A stretch of 32,173 nt of DNA from Flavobacteriales bacterium (GTDB lineage Bacteria; Bacteroidota; Bacteroidia; Flavobacteriales_G; JALEGO01). The stretch spans positions 1 to 32,173 of the forward strand of contig JALEGO010000756.1 of the NCBI GenBank assembly GCA_022763165.1, given 5' to 3'. Positions within the stretch are counted from its first letter, which is position 1, and every line of letters begins with the position of its first letter. The notes under the pieces are model-generated. The model was given only the letters and a program-made list of their open reading frames with translations, was not told the DNA's origin and searched no databases. Shown here one piece after another: positions 23,771 to 31,428 of this stretch. The position numbers were made by a program, and so were the translations under genes.

Positions 23771-24465
23771 TTTTTGTATCAGCTTTCATAATCGGTTTAC
23801 TGGGTAGCTGGCATTGCGTTGGTATGTGCGGACCCATCTTATCACTTACACCTGGAGGTTCATTGAAGCATCCGTCTAAGTTTTCTGGTTATCACTTTGG
23901 ACGAATTCTTTCTTATGTCATTATTGGTGCCACGGTTTTTACTTTGGGTCAGAGTTTTAATATGATTGGTGTTCAAAAGCAAATTAGTCTGGTAGTAGGA
24001 GGTCTATTGCTTACCGCATGCCTTATTTCAATGTTTCGAGGTGGTGCACGACTAAATAGTATTGAAAATAGACTGGGAGCTCCTGTTTTTAGCTTACTCA
24101 AAAGGTATTACGACCCCAAAAAAAGAAATAGCCTAGTCATGGGCTTGATCAATGGATTTTTACCATGTGGATTGGTTTATGTAACTGCTTTGGGGACTTT
24201 AATCTTAGAAGATGGCTTTTACATGACTCTTTATATGGTGGCATTTGGTCTTGGAACAGTTCCTATGTTGCTCCTATTCATTGCTTTCAAGGATAGATTA
24301 AAAAAGAACTTAAAGATTAACATTTCCAGAACTTCAGCACTGCAATTATCCTTTTTTATTGTTGGAACTTTTTTGATTCTCAGAGGACTTGAACTAGGCA
24401 TTCCTTTTATTAGCCCTGAACTTGACCCAGATTTGTTGACCTCTGGGAAACCTTCTTGTCATTGA
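23767..24465 (+). CDS. SafE/DsbD-like membrane protein, probable copper or assembly factor
   Basis: 232 aa with about six membrane helices and the family motif near the start (GLLGSWHCVGMCGPI), a second Cys-containing helix (LINGFLPCGLVYVTALGTLI), and a C-terminal PSCH. The paired proline-cysteine helices are those of the DsbD_2/sulfite-exporter-like family often placed at the end of Bacteroidota cbb3 operons. It may carry Cu or electrons across the inner membrane; the exact substrate is not settled. It overlaps ccoH by ATGA and is the last gene of the operon before operator site 6. Confidence 0.88.
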   Translation: MIFVSAFIIGLLGSWHCVGMCGPILSLTPGGSLKHPSKFSGYHFGRILSYVIIGATVFTLGQSFNMIGVQKQISLVVGGLLLTACLISMFRGGARLNSIENRLGAPVFSLLKRYYDPKKRNSLVMGLINGFLPCGLVYVTALGTLILEDGFYMTLYMVAFGLGTVPMLLLFIAFKDRLKKNLKINISRTSALQLSFFIVGTFLILRGLELGIPFISPELDPDLLTSGKPSCH

Positions 24466-24469
24466 TTTC

Positions 24470-24483
24470 ATGACATTAATCAG
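24470..24483. promoter_or_regulatory. Crp/Fnr-type operator, site 6 (ATGACATTAATCAG)
   Basis: Fits the shared palindrome and begins 4 bases after the last cbb3-operon stop codon, 71 bases before the CBS start at 24555. A perfect -7 element TAAATTTG (24528-24535) lies 55 bp from the site centre, the clearest promoter of the series. Confidence 0.75.
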
Positions 24484-24527
24484 TTTTCCATATGATGACT
24501 GTTAATGGATATTCATGGATTCCCCAA

Positions 24528-24535
24528 TAAATTTG
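24528..24535 (+). promoter_or_regulatory. Bacteroidota -7 element for the CBS-Usp pair
   Basis: TAAATTTG matches TAnnTTTG exactly. Expected start of transcription is near 24539, with a leader of about 16 bases. Confidence 0.6.
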
Positions 24536-24554
24536 GTATAGAAATCACTTAAAG

Positions 24555-24986
24555 ATGAATGTAATTGATAAACAGGGCATAGCGTCAATCATGACAACCA
24601 ATTTGATTCAATTGAATGCGACTGATACGCTGTACAAAGCCAAGGAGATTTTTAAAAAATACAATATTAGGCACTTACCTGTAATCAATGATGGTGAACT
24701 TGTTGGTATAGTGAGCCTCACAGATGTAGAGTCCCTTGAATATGGGGAAACCTTTGGAGGGGAAAATGATACGATTCCATTAGTAGATATGCTAAAGATC
24801 TATCAAATTATGAAGCCCGCTCCAAAAACTGTGACACCTAGAATGTCTATCAGGGAGGTTTCTGAGATGCTCATGAAATCATCTTTTCACGCGCTGCCTG
24901 TAGTTGATGGTGATGACCTTGTTGGAATTGTCACAACAACTGATATCATCAAATACTTCATTAATGAAACAAACGAAAAATTATGA
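24555..24986 (+). CDS. CBS-domain-pair protein, paralogue of 14711-15133
   Basis: 143 aa made of two CBS domains: IASIMTTNLIQLNATDTLYKAKEIFKKYNIRHLPVINDGELVGIVSLTDV (about 9-58) and IYQIMKPAPKTVTPRMSIREVSEMLMKSSFHALPVVDGDDLVGIVTTTDIIKYF (about 82-136). It likely binds adenine nucleotides. The end overlaps the Usp gene by ATGA, so the two proteins are co-translated and may work together as energy-responsive factors. It is under operator site 6. Confidence 0.92.
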   Translation: MNVIDKQGIASIMTTNLIQLNATDTLYKAKEIFKKYNIRHLPVINDGELVGIVSLTDVESLEYGETFGGENDTIPLVDMLKIYQIMKPAPKTVTPRMSIREVSEMLMKSSFHALPVVDGDDLVGIVTTTDIIKYFINETNEKL

Positions 24987-25798
24987 AAACGATCCTTTTA
25001 CCAACTGACTTTTCCAAAAATGCTTTCAAAGCAGCGGAGTATGCAATAAATGCATTCGGTAGTGAATATGAATACTTGATTCTAAACACGTATAAAGTTC
25101 CCTACCATAACGCAGGAACGCTTGTTTCAATAAAAGATATTCTAAAGAAAGAAGCAGACCAAAGTCTTGACAAGTTCAAAGAAGACCTGTTGGATAAATA
25201 CCCAAATATAAAAGTTAGAACCAAATCAGAATATAATTTACTGGTTGATGAAATCATCAGACTTCAGGAAGAGGAGGAAATCGCTTTTGTTATTATGGGA
25301 ACACAAGGCGAGAACCAGGTAGAAAAGAAATTTTTGGGAAGTAATACCACCAAAGTATTAAGAAAGGTAATTAGTCCTACGATAGTCGTGCCATATGATT
25401 ACCCAACAAACAAAGAATTGAAGCAAATCGTCTTTGCAGCCGACCTTAAAGACCTAGAACAAGAGGATTTAAAATCTTTAACCGACTTCGCACAGGAGAA
25501 GAACCTGAAAGTAAAGATTCTTAATGTTTTGAAAGAAAATGAGCCGGTCGTAAGTATGCAAGGGGCAGTAAATGGTCTTAAACTAAATGACTTTTTTGTT
25601 GGAATCGAGCATGATTTTTACGAAGCAAACAGCAATAACGTAGCCACCGCAATCACCGAGTTTGCAGAGAACCAAACTGTAGACCTAATTGCCACTGTCA
25701 AGAGAAAGTATGGACTGCTAGAAGGGTTATTCCATTCAAGCGTTACTAAAGATCTCGCACTTCACAGTCAAATACCTTTGTTGGTGATGCCAGGGTAG
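24983..25798 (+). CDS. Tandem universal stress protein, paralogue of 2853-3674
   Basis: 271 aa with two Usp domains: the first starts KTILLPTDFSKNAFKAAEYAINAFG and has the nucleotide loop MGTQGENQVEKKFLGSNTTKVL; the second starts KQIVFAADLKDLEQEDL and ends IPLLVMPG. In the loop the second glycine spacing is kept but the residues between differ from the paralogue. Cytoplasmic. It is translationally coupled to the CBS protein and is the last gene of the low-oxygen block. Confidence 0.93.
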   Translation: MKTILLPTDFSKNAFKAAEYAINAFGSEYEYLILNTYKVPYHNAGTLVSIKDILKKEADQSLDKFKEDLLDKYPNIKVRTKSEYNLLVDEIIRLQEEEEIAFVIMGTQGENQVEKKFLGSNTTKVLRKVISPTIVVPYDYPTNKELKQIVFAADLKDLEQEDLKSLTDFAQEKNLKVKILNVLKENEPVVSMQGAVNGLKLNDFFVGIEHDFYEANSNNVATAITEFAENQTVDLIATVKRKYGLLEGLFHSSVTKDLALHSQIPLLVMPG

Positions 25799-25839
25799 TG
25801 ATTTGGTTTCTTATTGAAAGAGCAACTTATTCGTTTCTA

Positions 25840-25864
25840 GCTCAGATATTCTTCCTTTCTGAGC
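25840..25864. repeat. Hairpin after the Usp gene
   Basis: GCTCAGA and TCTGAGC pair (7 bp) around an 11-base loop. No T-run follows on plus. It could be a factor-independent pause site or an operator; weak evidence for termination. The rest of the gap to 25988 shows only a -7-like octamer. Confidence 0.35.
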
Positions 25865-25956
25865 AAGGCGTCTTCAAAATAGTTGATGGACCATTTTGGA
25901 ACTTTTTAAAAGCTGAAATGTGTTTATGCAGTTTTTCAGCAGTTAAAGATAAACCG

Positions 25957-25964
25957 TAACTTCG
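25957..25964 (+). promoter_or_regulatory. -7-like element of the orphan sensor kinase gene
   Basis: TAACTTCG, one base off TAnnTTTG, 23 bases before ATG 25988. No Crp/Fnr-type site was found in this gap. Confidence 0.35.
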
Positions 25965-25987
25965 CTGCTCAATTCAATGTCTACATC

Positions 25988-27832
25988 ATGCTGAAGTGGT
26001 TTGTTCTTTTGCTCTCCTGTATTCCGTTTTATACACAAAGCTGTCAAGTTTACCTGGACTCTATTGATTCCTACTACTATACAAAAGAAGATCGAATATA
26101 TGGATGGTGCGTTGAAGGATTAGCTTGTGCTCAAAACAATAATGATAGTAACCTGCAAATGATGTTTTTAGGTGTCATGGCGGGTTCTGTCAGTGATATT
26201 GATACCTCTATCTTATTATTAAATCAAACACTTGAGCTTGCAATTAAACTAAAAGATTTCAGCAGAATCAACAGAATATATGGCAACCTTGGTTATTATT
26301 ATTCTTTAAAAGGCGATGATCAGAAAAGCCTGGAATTGTATCAAAAGCAAATCGAGAATGCCAGGGTGAACGAGGATTTTGTAGGTGAGGCTAAAGCTTA
26401 TGCAAATCAGTCCTTTGTTTACATTGAAGCTTTTGGAGATACCGCTAAAGCTATTTCTTTAATTTCAAAGGGAATAGAATGCGCAAACAAAGACACAAAT
26501 CAAATCAACCGAGGGAGAAGAATAGATGTTTTGGCTCAGATGCATGCTAACCTTGGCCTGCTTTACATGGAGACTGATCGCGATGAGGCGCTTAGACAAT
26601 TCTACAAATCCGTTTACTATGGGAACGAAATAGATCATGAACTTTACTTGTCCACTGCGTATTTCAACCTTGCTGAGATGTTTCCAAAGAAAAGTGATTC
26701 CTCACAGTATTATGCAAGAATGAGCCTTCAGTCAGCTCAAAAAACGAATAACCTAAGGGCTCTTGCTGTGGCTTGGGGTGCAATCGCCAGAAGCGGAACG
26801 ACTATGGGGTTGGAACCAAACCAAATAATAGATAGCCTTGAAAAGTATTTACCAATACATGATTTATGGCAACAAACAAAGCTAATGGCTATACTTATTG
26901 AAAAGTACAAGGGGATTGAAAATTGGCGTAAAGCACTAAGCTGGACGGAACAGCTCAATGTAATTGAAGACAGTTTGTTTACACTCGAAAAGATCAAAAA
27001 TTTAAAAGATGTCGAAGAAAAGTATCTTAATCAAAAAGTGATTTCCGAAAACTTGGCACTGGAGAAGAAGGAAGCTGAACAATCCAATACAATTTTGATG
27101 TTATTCGTGGCGATCCTCATTGTTTCAATCCTAGCCATTGTGTTCATAATTAGAGCACGTCTAAAAAGACAAAAACTGGAAAGGGAAAAAGCGAATATGA
27201 AAATTGCTTTAAAAGAGCTGGAATTTAACGCACTCAATACTCAAATCAACACACACTTTTTGTTTAACGTTGTGGATATTGTCAGAAAGTATATCAACGA
27301 CCATCAAATTGAATTGGCTCAGCAATATCTTATCTCTATTTCCAAACTTATACGCACAACCCTTGACAATGGCTCCAATTCTATAGTAAGCTTGGAAGAT
27401 GAAATTAATTGTCTGAAATTGTATTTGGAAGTTTGTAACATATTGTACAACAATAATTTGAACTTCAATTTTGATGTTGATACATCTCTAGATGTTGAGC
27501 GTATTGGTATTCCACCTATGTTATTACAACCATACTTGGAAAACTCTATTATTCATGGGCTTAAAACAATTGAACAACCAAAACTCGAAGTTCAGTTCAG
27601 GTCTAATGAGGATAAAGTTCTGTGTAAAATTTTGGATAACGGAGTTGGCTTTGACCCTGCAAAGGCAAAACAAAAATTAAAGGAAACACCTCATGGCACG
27701 GATATTACTCAGCAGCGGTTAGTTCTTAATAATGCTGAATTTGGTCATCCTGGGGAAGTTCAGATGAATAATAGGCATGAGGCTCAAGGAGCTGAGGTTC
27801 AGTTTTCTATATGCTACACTGACCTCTATTGA
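25988..27832 (+). CDS. LytS/YehU-type sensor histidine kinase with TPR sensor, orphan
   Basis: 614 aa. A signal peptide (MLKWFVLLLSCIPFYTQSCQ) leads to a periplasmic region of about 345 aa with TPR-like helix pairs (INRIYGNLGYYYSLKGDDQKSLELYQKQIENA), a coiled coil before one membrane helix (about 369-388), and a His_kinase domain with the NxHFLFN motif at His423 (INTHFLFNVVDIVRKY; the usual Pro is Thr), then an ATPase domain with PPMLLQPYLENSIIHGLK and DNGVGFDPAKA. Such kinases normally pair with a LytTR response regulator, but the next genes are an unrelated minus-strand group, so its partner is elsewhere. Confidence 0.93.
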   Translation: MLKWFVLLLSCIPFYTQSCQVYLDSIDSYYYTKEDRIYGWCVEGLACAQNNNDSNLQMMFLGVMAGSVSDIDTSILLLNQTLELAIKLKDFSRINRIYGNLGYYYSLKGDDQKSLELYQKQIENARVNEDFVGEAKAYANQSFVYIEAFGDTAKAISLISKGIECANKDTNQINRGRRIDVLAQMHANLGLLYMETDRDEALRQFYKSVYYGNEIDHELYLSTAYFNLAEMFPKKSDSSQYYARMSLQSAQKTNNLRALAVAWGAIARSGTTMGLEPNQIIDSLEKYLPIHDLWQQTKLMAILIEKYKGIENWRKALSWTEQLNVIEDSLFTLEKIKNLKDVEEKYLNQKVISENLALEKKEAEQSNTILMLFVAILIVSILAIVFIIRARLKRQKLEREKANMKIALKELEFNALNTQINTHFLFNVVDIVRKYINDHQIELAQQYLISISKLIRTTLDNGSNSIVSLEDEINCLKLYLEVCNILYNNNLNFNFDVDTSLDVERIGIPPMLLQPYLENSIIHGLKTIEQPKLEVQFRSNEDKVLCKILDNGVGFDPAKAKQKLKETPHGTDITQQRLVLNNAEFGHPGEVQMNNRHEAQGAEVQFSICYTDLY

Positions 27833-27879
27833 TGTGAGCTGAGTTTCGAGTGAGATCGAGCTAAATCAAGTTAATGAAA

Positions 27880-28299
27880 CTATTCTTCAAATGGCTTTAG
27901 CTTATATTCTAGCTTGCGGTCTTCATCAAAATAGTAAGCCTCTGGGAAATGTGCTATGAGCTTGTTAATGCCTTTTTTGTAATTAGAAAGTCCAAAGTCT
28001 TCCGAGTGCTTGACTAAATATTCTGCCAGAGCGTGTGGATCAGTATCCTTGAAATAAATACCAACCCCTTCATAAACGTCTTTTTCAACGCTAAGGTCTG
28101 TAATGCCATCTTCAAATGAAAACTCAAATAGGAGCTTGCTATTCTTCATGCTAAGTTCCATACAAATTTCACGATCTGCCCAAAGGTCTTCGTCAAACCA
28201 ATTGTTTTCAGTAAGGTCTACCCAACCATGATTCTTCATCAGTTCGACTATAACAACTCTAAAATTGAGTTGATCTTCGTTCATTTCACTTTTTCTCAT
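27880..28299 (-). CDS. Uncharacterised acidic protein
   Basis: 139 aa from ATG 28299, 1 base after the stop of the pseudouridine synthase gene; an in-frame ATG at 28323 would overlap that gene by 23 bases and is less likely. There is no signal peptide or membrane segment, and the protein is rich in Asp, Glu and aromatic residues (WVDLTENNWFDEDLWADREICMELSMKNSKLLFEFSFEDGITDLSVEKDVYEGVGIYFKD). I do not recognise the family. It is probably co-transcribed with the synthase and YraN genes. Confidence 0.75.
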   Translation of the reverse strand: MRKSEMNEDQLNFRVVIVELMKNHGWVDLTENNWFDEDLWADREICMELSMKNSKLLFEFSFEDGITDLSVEKDVYEGVGIYFKDTDPHALAEYLVKHSEDFGLSNYKKGINKLIAHFPEAYYFDEDRKLEYKLKPFEE

Positions 28300-28300
28300 G

Positions 28301-29203
28301 TCAAAGAATTTGTAAGTATCCAATTTCTTTCTCAGTTAACTTTCTCCATTTACCTCTTGGAATACCTTTCTTGGATATGCCAGCAAAGAGGACACGATCA
28401 AGTTTCACCACTTTATAACCCAAAGCCTCCATCATTCTACGAATGACCCGATTCTTCCCAGAATGCAATTCGATACCTATCGCCTTTTTGCTATCCGCTC
28501 CTTGAACATATTCAACCCGATCGGCTTGTGAAATACCATCATCCAATTTTACACCTTTAACCAGTTCTTCCATGTGGACTTTGGTGATTTTCTTGTCCAG
28601 AATCACATGATATACTTTTCGAACATTGGAGCTCGGATGAGTAAGTTTACGAGCCATTTCACCATCATTAGTAAAAAGCAAAAGGCCAGTGCTCATTCTG
28701 TCTAATCTCCCAACTGGATAGACCCGCTCTTTGCAAGCGCCCCTTAAAAGCTGAACAACAGTGCGTCTGCCTTGTGGATCAGAGACTGTGGTGATATAAT
28801 CCTTTGGTTTGTTTAGTAGAATATAGACCTTTTTTTGACCAGCAAGTGTTTCTTCTCCTAATTGAACTGTGTCTCCAGGCTTTACCTTGGTACCAAGCTG
28901 AGTAACAACCTTACCATTGATTTTCACAGCTCCAGCCTCAATTAATTTATCAGCTTCCCTTCTCGAACAAATTCCAGCATTTGCAATGTATTTATTCAGC
29001 CTAACTTCATCACTTGTTTTTAGCGATTTTTTGGGCTTTGATTTCGAGTGACTAAAGTTGCGTTTATCCGCGACTTTTTTTCCTCCCCTCTTAGGCTTGG
29101 TGTCACGAGAATCACTCCTAGATTTAGCGTCTCGAGTATCACGCTTATCCTCAGATTTACCCTTTTTGATTTTATTCCTGTTGAATTTACCTTTCTGCTC
29201 CAT
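28301..29203 (-). CDS. rluB: Ribosomal pseudouridine synthase, RsuA/RluB family
   Basis: 300 aa. Residues 1-65 are a very basic, low-complexity Lys/Arg/Ser extension, common in this family in Bacteroidota. An S4 RNA-binding domain follows (VRLNKYIANAGICSRREADKLIEAGAVKINGKVV), then the catalytic domain with the RsuA-type motif containing the catalytic Asp (PVGRLDRMSTGLLLFTNDGE) and GKNRVIRRMMEALGYKVVKLDRVLFAGI near the end. It converts a uridine of 23S (RluB) or 16S (RsuA) rRNA to pseudouridine; the extension and S4 domain favour RluB. It starts 2 bases after the YraN stop codon. Confidence 0.93.
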   Translation of the reverse strand: MEQKGKFNRNKIKKGKSEDKRDTRDAKSRSDSRDTKPKRGGKKVADKRNFSHSKSKPKKSLKTSDEVRLNKYIANAGICSRREADKLIEAGAVKINGKVVTQLGTKVKPGDTVQLGEETLAGQKKVYILLNKPKDYITTVSDPQGRRTVVQLLRGACKERVYPVGRLDRMSTGLLLFTNDGEMARKLTHPSSNVRKVYHVILDKKITKVHMEELVKGVKLDDGISQADRVEYVQGADSKKAIGIELHSGKNRVIRRMMEALGYKVVKLDRVLFAGISKKGIPRGKWRKLTEKEIGYLQIL

Positions 29204-29205
29204 AG

Positions 29206-29580
29206 CTAAACATAAAATGCCCCTTCAATATGATTCAGTTTTTCAGCGTTCTCAGAAATTGAAATAATATCAAACCTCGACTCTACAGCGAACTGAATTT
29301 GATTCAAGTATTCATTGGCACATTGAATCAAAATAGTTCTCTTTTTTTGATTTACCGCCATTTCAGGGGCTGCAAAGATACTGCTCTTTCTGTACTTTAC
29401 CTCAACAAAAACAATAAGTTCATCTTTTTTTGTAATGATGTCTATTTCGCCACGCGATCCAGTCCAATTCGTCTCAAGAATATCATAACCTAAACTGTGT
29501 AAAAAATCACATGCTTTTTGCTCCCAAAACCGCCCTATTTCCCTGGAATTTGGATCGATCTTTTTATCTTCTGGGTCCAT
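29206..29580 (-). CDS. YraN-family (UPF0102) nuclease-fold protein
   Basis: 124 aa. The family signature is complete: ACDFLHSLGYDILETNWTGSRGEIDIITKKDELIVFVEVKYRKSS, with the E-D-ExK arrangement of Holliday-junction-resolvase-like nucleases (Glu and Asp of GEIDII, Glu and Lys of FVEVKYR). Actual nuclease activity is not established for most members. It is first in a minus-strand group with the pseudouridine synthase (2-base gap). Confidence 0.94.
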   Translation of the reverse strand: MDPEDKKIDPNSREIGRFWEQKACDFLHSLGYDILETNWTGSRGEIDIITKKDELIVFVEVKYRKSSIFAAPEMAVNQKKRTILIQCANEYLNQIQFAVESRFDIISISENAEKLNHIEGAFYV

Positions 29581-29677
29581 TTGGCAGGGTTATTGATATT
29601 AAAACTGTAACAAAACTTTGTTATAAAAGTATACACATTCTTTGCATTAGGTAAAATTTAATATTTTAGTTGACACA

Positions 29678-29685
29678 TATATTTG
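29678..29685 (+). promoter_or_regulatory. -7 element of the DUF4412 gene
   Basis: TATATTTG matches TAnnTTTG exactly and ends 4 bases before ATG 29690, so the transcript is expected to be leaderless or nearly so. A perfect 16-bp hairpin sequence (TAACAAA-AC-TTTGTTA) occurs upstream in the same gap, near 29607-29623. Confidence 0.5.
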
Positions 29686-29689
29686 GAAA

Positions 29690-30325
29690 ATGAAAAAGTT
29701 AGGACTAATTATAGCTGTATTTGCGATCTTGATTTCCTCAATATCAAGCTCTTACGGGCAATTTGAAGGAGAAATCAGATTTAAGAAGCAAAAAAACTCA
29801 ATCACGGAATACTCTTATTTCGTTAAAGGTGATCGCGTTAGAGTTGAAGAATACGGCACGGATGGCTCTACAAAAGGAGTAATGCTAGTTGATTTAAAGT
29901 CTGGTACTGTTACAGCCTTGAGTCCTGATAGAAAGCTTTTTATGGATGCGACCAATGACAAGGTTCCTTCAAAGGCACACCCGCAATTGACAAAAACTGG
30001 TAACTCCAAGACTATCAATGGCATGAAGTGTTCTGAATGGACTGCTAGAAGTGAAAAAGAGCAGACTCAAGTAGTTTATTGGGTCATTGATGATGCTAAA
30101 TATCCATTTTTTGAAAAACTATTGAGAACATTGAACAGAAAAGACAGACTTTCAAAGTATTGGTTGGAACTTCCTGGAATCGAAAATCAATTTACAATGG
30201 TTGGTATTGAAAAAACTTTAGAAGGTGCTCAAAGAACAAAATTGGAAGTTATCAAAATGTCTGAAGAGACTATTTCCGAATCTATGTTTTCCATTCCAAA
30301 GGATTACGTGAAATTTGAAAAATAA
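29690..30325 (+). CDS. Exported DUF4412-type protein
   Basis: 211 aa with signal peptide (MKKLGLIIAVFAILISSISSSYGQ) and a beta-rich body with the DUF4412 pattern: FEGEIRFKKQ, YFVKGDRVRVEE, GVMLVDLKSGTVTALSPDRKLFMDA, KTGNSKTINGMKCSEWTA, and VVYWVIDDAKYPFF. The fold is related to LolA/LolB-like lipid-binding proteins in some annotations; the function is unknown. It is a single-gene transcript, ended by the strong hairpin at 30350. Confidence 0.85.
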   Translation: MKKLGLIIAVFAILISSISSSYGQFEGEIRFKKQKNSITEYSYFVKGDRVRVEEYGTDGSTKGVMLVDLKSGTVTALSPDRKLFMDATNDKVPSKAHPQLTKTGNSKTINGMKCSEWTARSEKEQTQVVYWVIDDAKYPFFEKLLRTLNRKDRLSKYWLELPGIENQFTMVGIEKTLEGAQRTKLEVIKMSEETISESMFSIPKDYVKFEK

Positions 30326-30349
30326 GAAGTATCCAAAAAACATTATTAG

Positions 30350-30380
30350 AAAATAGGGTTACTTAAACCCTATTTTTTTT
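30350..30380. terminator. Strong bidirectional terminator
   Basis: AAAATAGGGTT (30350-30360) pairs perfectly with AACCCTATTTT (30366-30376) around a 5-base loop, followed on plus by further T. On minus it is flanked by T as well. The stop codon of the LD-carboxypeptidase gene (30359-30361) lies inside the hairpin. It ends both convergent genes. Confidence 0.9.
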
Positions 30381-31225
30381 GGGCTTATTTGAACTTCAAT
30401 TCCAAATGGCAGTGCGTGGTTATCAGTTATATGTCCAGAAGGATAATCATAGACAATTGGCCTATTGGGGCATACTTCTTTTGCAATATCTTGAATGCTC
30501 TTATCAAAGGGTGTATCATTGTCTTTGATGTCTGTAAAACCACCCAACACAAGACCCTTTATAGTCTCAAAAATCCCTGCTCTTTTCAAGCTGAAAAACA
30601 TCCTCTCAATGTGATATAAATATTCATCAATTTCCTCTAAAAAGAGGATTTTGTTTCTTAACCGCTCAGGAGTAATAGTGCTGCCTAACATGCTGTGAAC
30701 TATTGACAAATTCCCACCTACAATGCTACCTTCGACAGTTTCGTTGAGTTGAACTTCTGAAGACCATTTCCCTTGAAACAAATAAGTTTTGAGGGTTTCC
30801 AAAGCTCCAGGGGTATTATCCACAAAGCTGGCAGGCATGGGACCGTGAATGGTAGGAACATTGAGTTCTAGGTTTATATAATTGTGAAGTACAGTTATAT
30901 CACTAAAACCAATAATCCATTTTGGCTTTCGTAAAAAATTCGAAAAGTCCAGTTGGTCTATGATTCGTATGCTTCCATATCCTCCCCTAGCACAAAAAAT
31001 GGCCTTAATCTTCTCATCATCCAATGCTTCCTGAAAATCTGCTAGGCGCTGCGCATCGGTTCCTGAGAATTTGTGGTGTCCCACATTTAAGTTTTTGGCA
31101 AGAGAAACCTGCAGCCCCCATGCTTTAAGAGTTTCGATCCCAAAAGTGATTTTATCGGGGTCAAACCTTCCTGCAGGTGCGACAATCGCAACATGGTCAT
31201 TCTGATTCAAAAACGGGATCTGCAT
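30359..31225 (-). CDS. LD-carboxypeptidase (peptidase S66)
   Basis: 288 aa. Family motifs: N-terminal VAIVAPAG; CARGGYGSIRIIDQLDF before the nucleophile Ser108 (GFSDITVLHNYIN); the catalytic Glu region (LFLEEIDEYLYHIERMF); and the catalytic His region near the C-terminus (YPSGHITDNHALPFG, His265). Members remove the terminal D-Ala from murein tetrapeptides during cell-wall recycling, or cleave related peptides such as microcin C7 self-immunity substrates. There is no signal peptide, so it is cytoplasmic. A -7 element in the upstream gap (31269-31276 on minus) may drive it. Confidence 0.92.
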   Translation of the reverse strand: MQIPFLNQNDHVAIVAPAGRFDPDKITFGIETLKAWGLQVSLAKNLNVGHHKFSGTDAQRLADFQEALDDEKIKAIFCARGGYGSIRIIDQLDFSNFLRKPKWIIGFSDITVLHNYINLELNVPTIHGPMPASFVDNTPGALETLKTYLFQGKWSSEVQLNETVEGSIVGGNLSIVHSMLGSTITPERLRNKILFLEEIDEYLYHIERMFFSLKRAGIFETIKGLVLGGFTDIKDNDTPFDKSIQDIAKEVCPNRPIVYDYPSGHITDNHALPFGIEVQISPKKIGFK

Positions 31226-31245
31226 AGACGAATTTAGTTTTATTT

Positions 31246-31291
31246 GGGCACCTCCAATAAATTTATTTCAAATTTATTGGACCAGGTGCTC
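31246..31291. repeat. Long stable hairpin between the carboxypeptidase and metG genes
   Basis: The inner stem CCAATAAATTT (31254-31264) pairs perfectly with AAATTTATTGG (31270-31280), 11 bp around a 5-base loop. It is extended by GGGCACCT (31246-31253) pairing with AGGTGCTC (31284-31291, one G-U pair) across a 3-base bulge, 19 paired positions in total. On minus the inner region also contains a perfect -7 element TAAATTTG (31269-31276). It is not followed by a T-run. Confidence 0.6.
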
Positions 31292-31300
31292 CCTGCAATT

Positions 31301-31383
31301 CACATTTTGAAATGAATTCAAAATTGTGAGATTTCCGAGCCGCCCCTTGGTGCGGACAAAAATGCCTTTAGCAGCTGCATTTT
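31301..31383. other. Further hairpins in the metG upstream region
   Basis: CACA-TTTTGAA (31301-31311) pairs with TTCAAAA-t-TGTG (31317-31328), 11 bp with one bulge. CCGC/GCGG (31340-31343/31352-31355) is a short GC stem. AAAATGC (31359-31365) pairs with GCATTTT (31377-31383), 7 bp. All lie upstream of the metG -7 element, so they are not in the metG leader. The region could hold a small RNA, or be the remains of a palindromic repeat element. Confidence 0.4.
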
Positions 31384-31428
31384 GGCATCTTTTAACATCA
31401 AACTCAAGTACTATTCAATATCTTTGCA

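Noticed and set aside
26856-26869. ATGATTTATGGCAA, close to the Crp/Fnr-type palindrome
   Set aside because: It lies inside the sensor kinase coding region, the right half-site is broken, and no promoter element or gene start follows.
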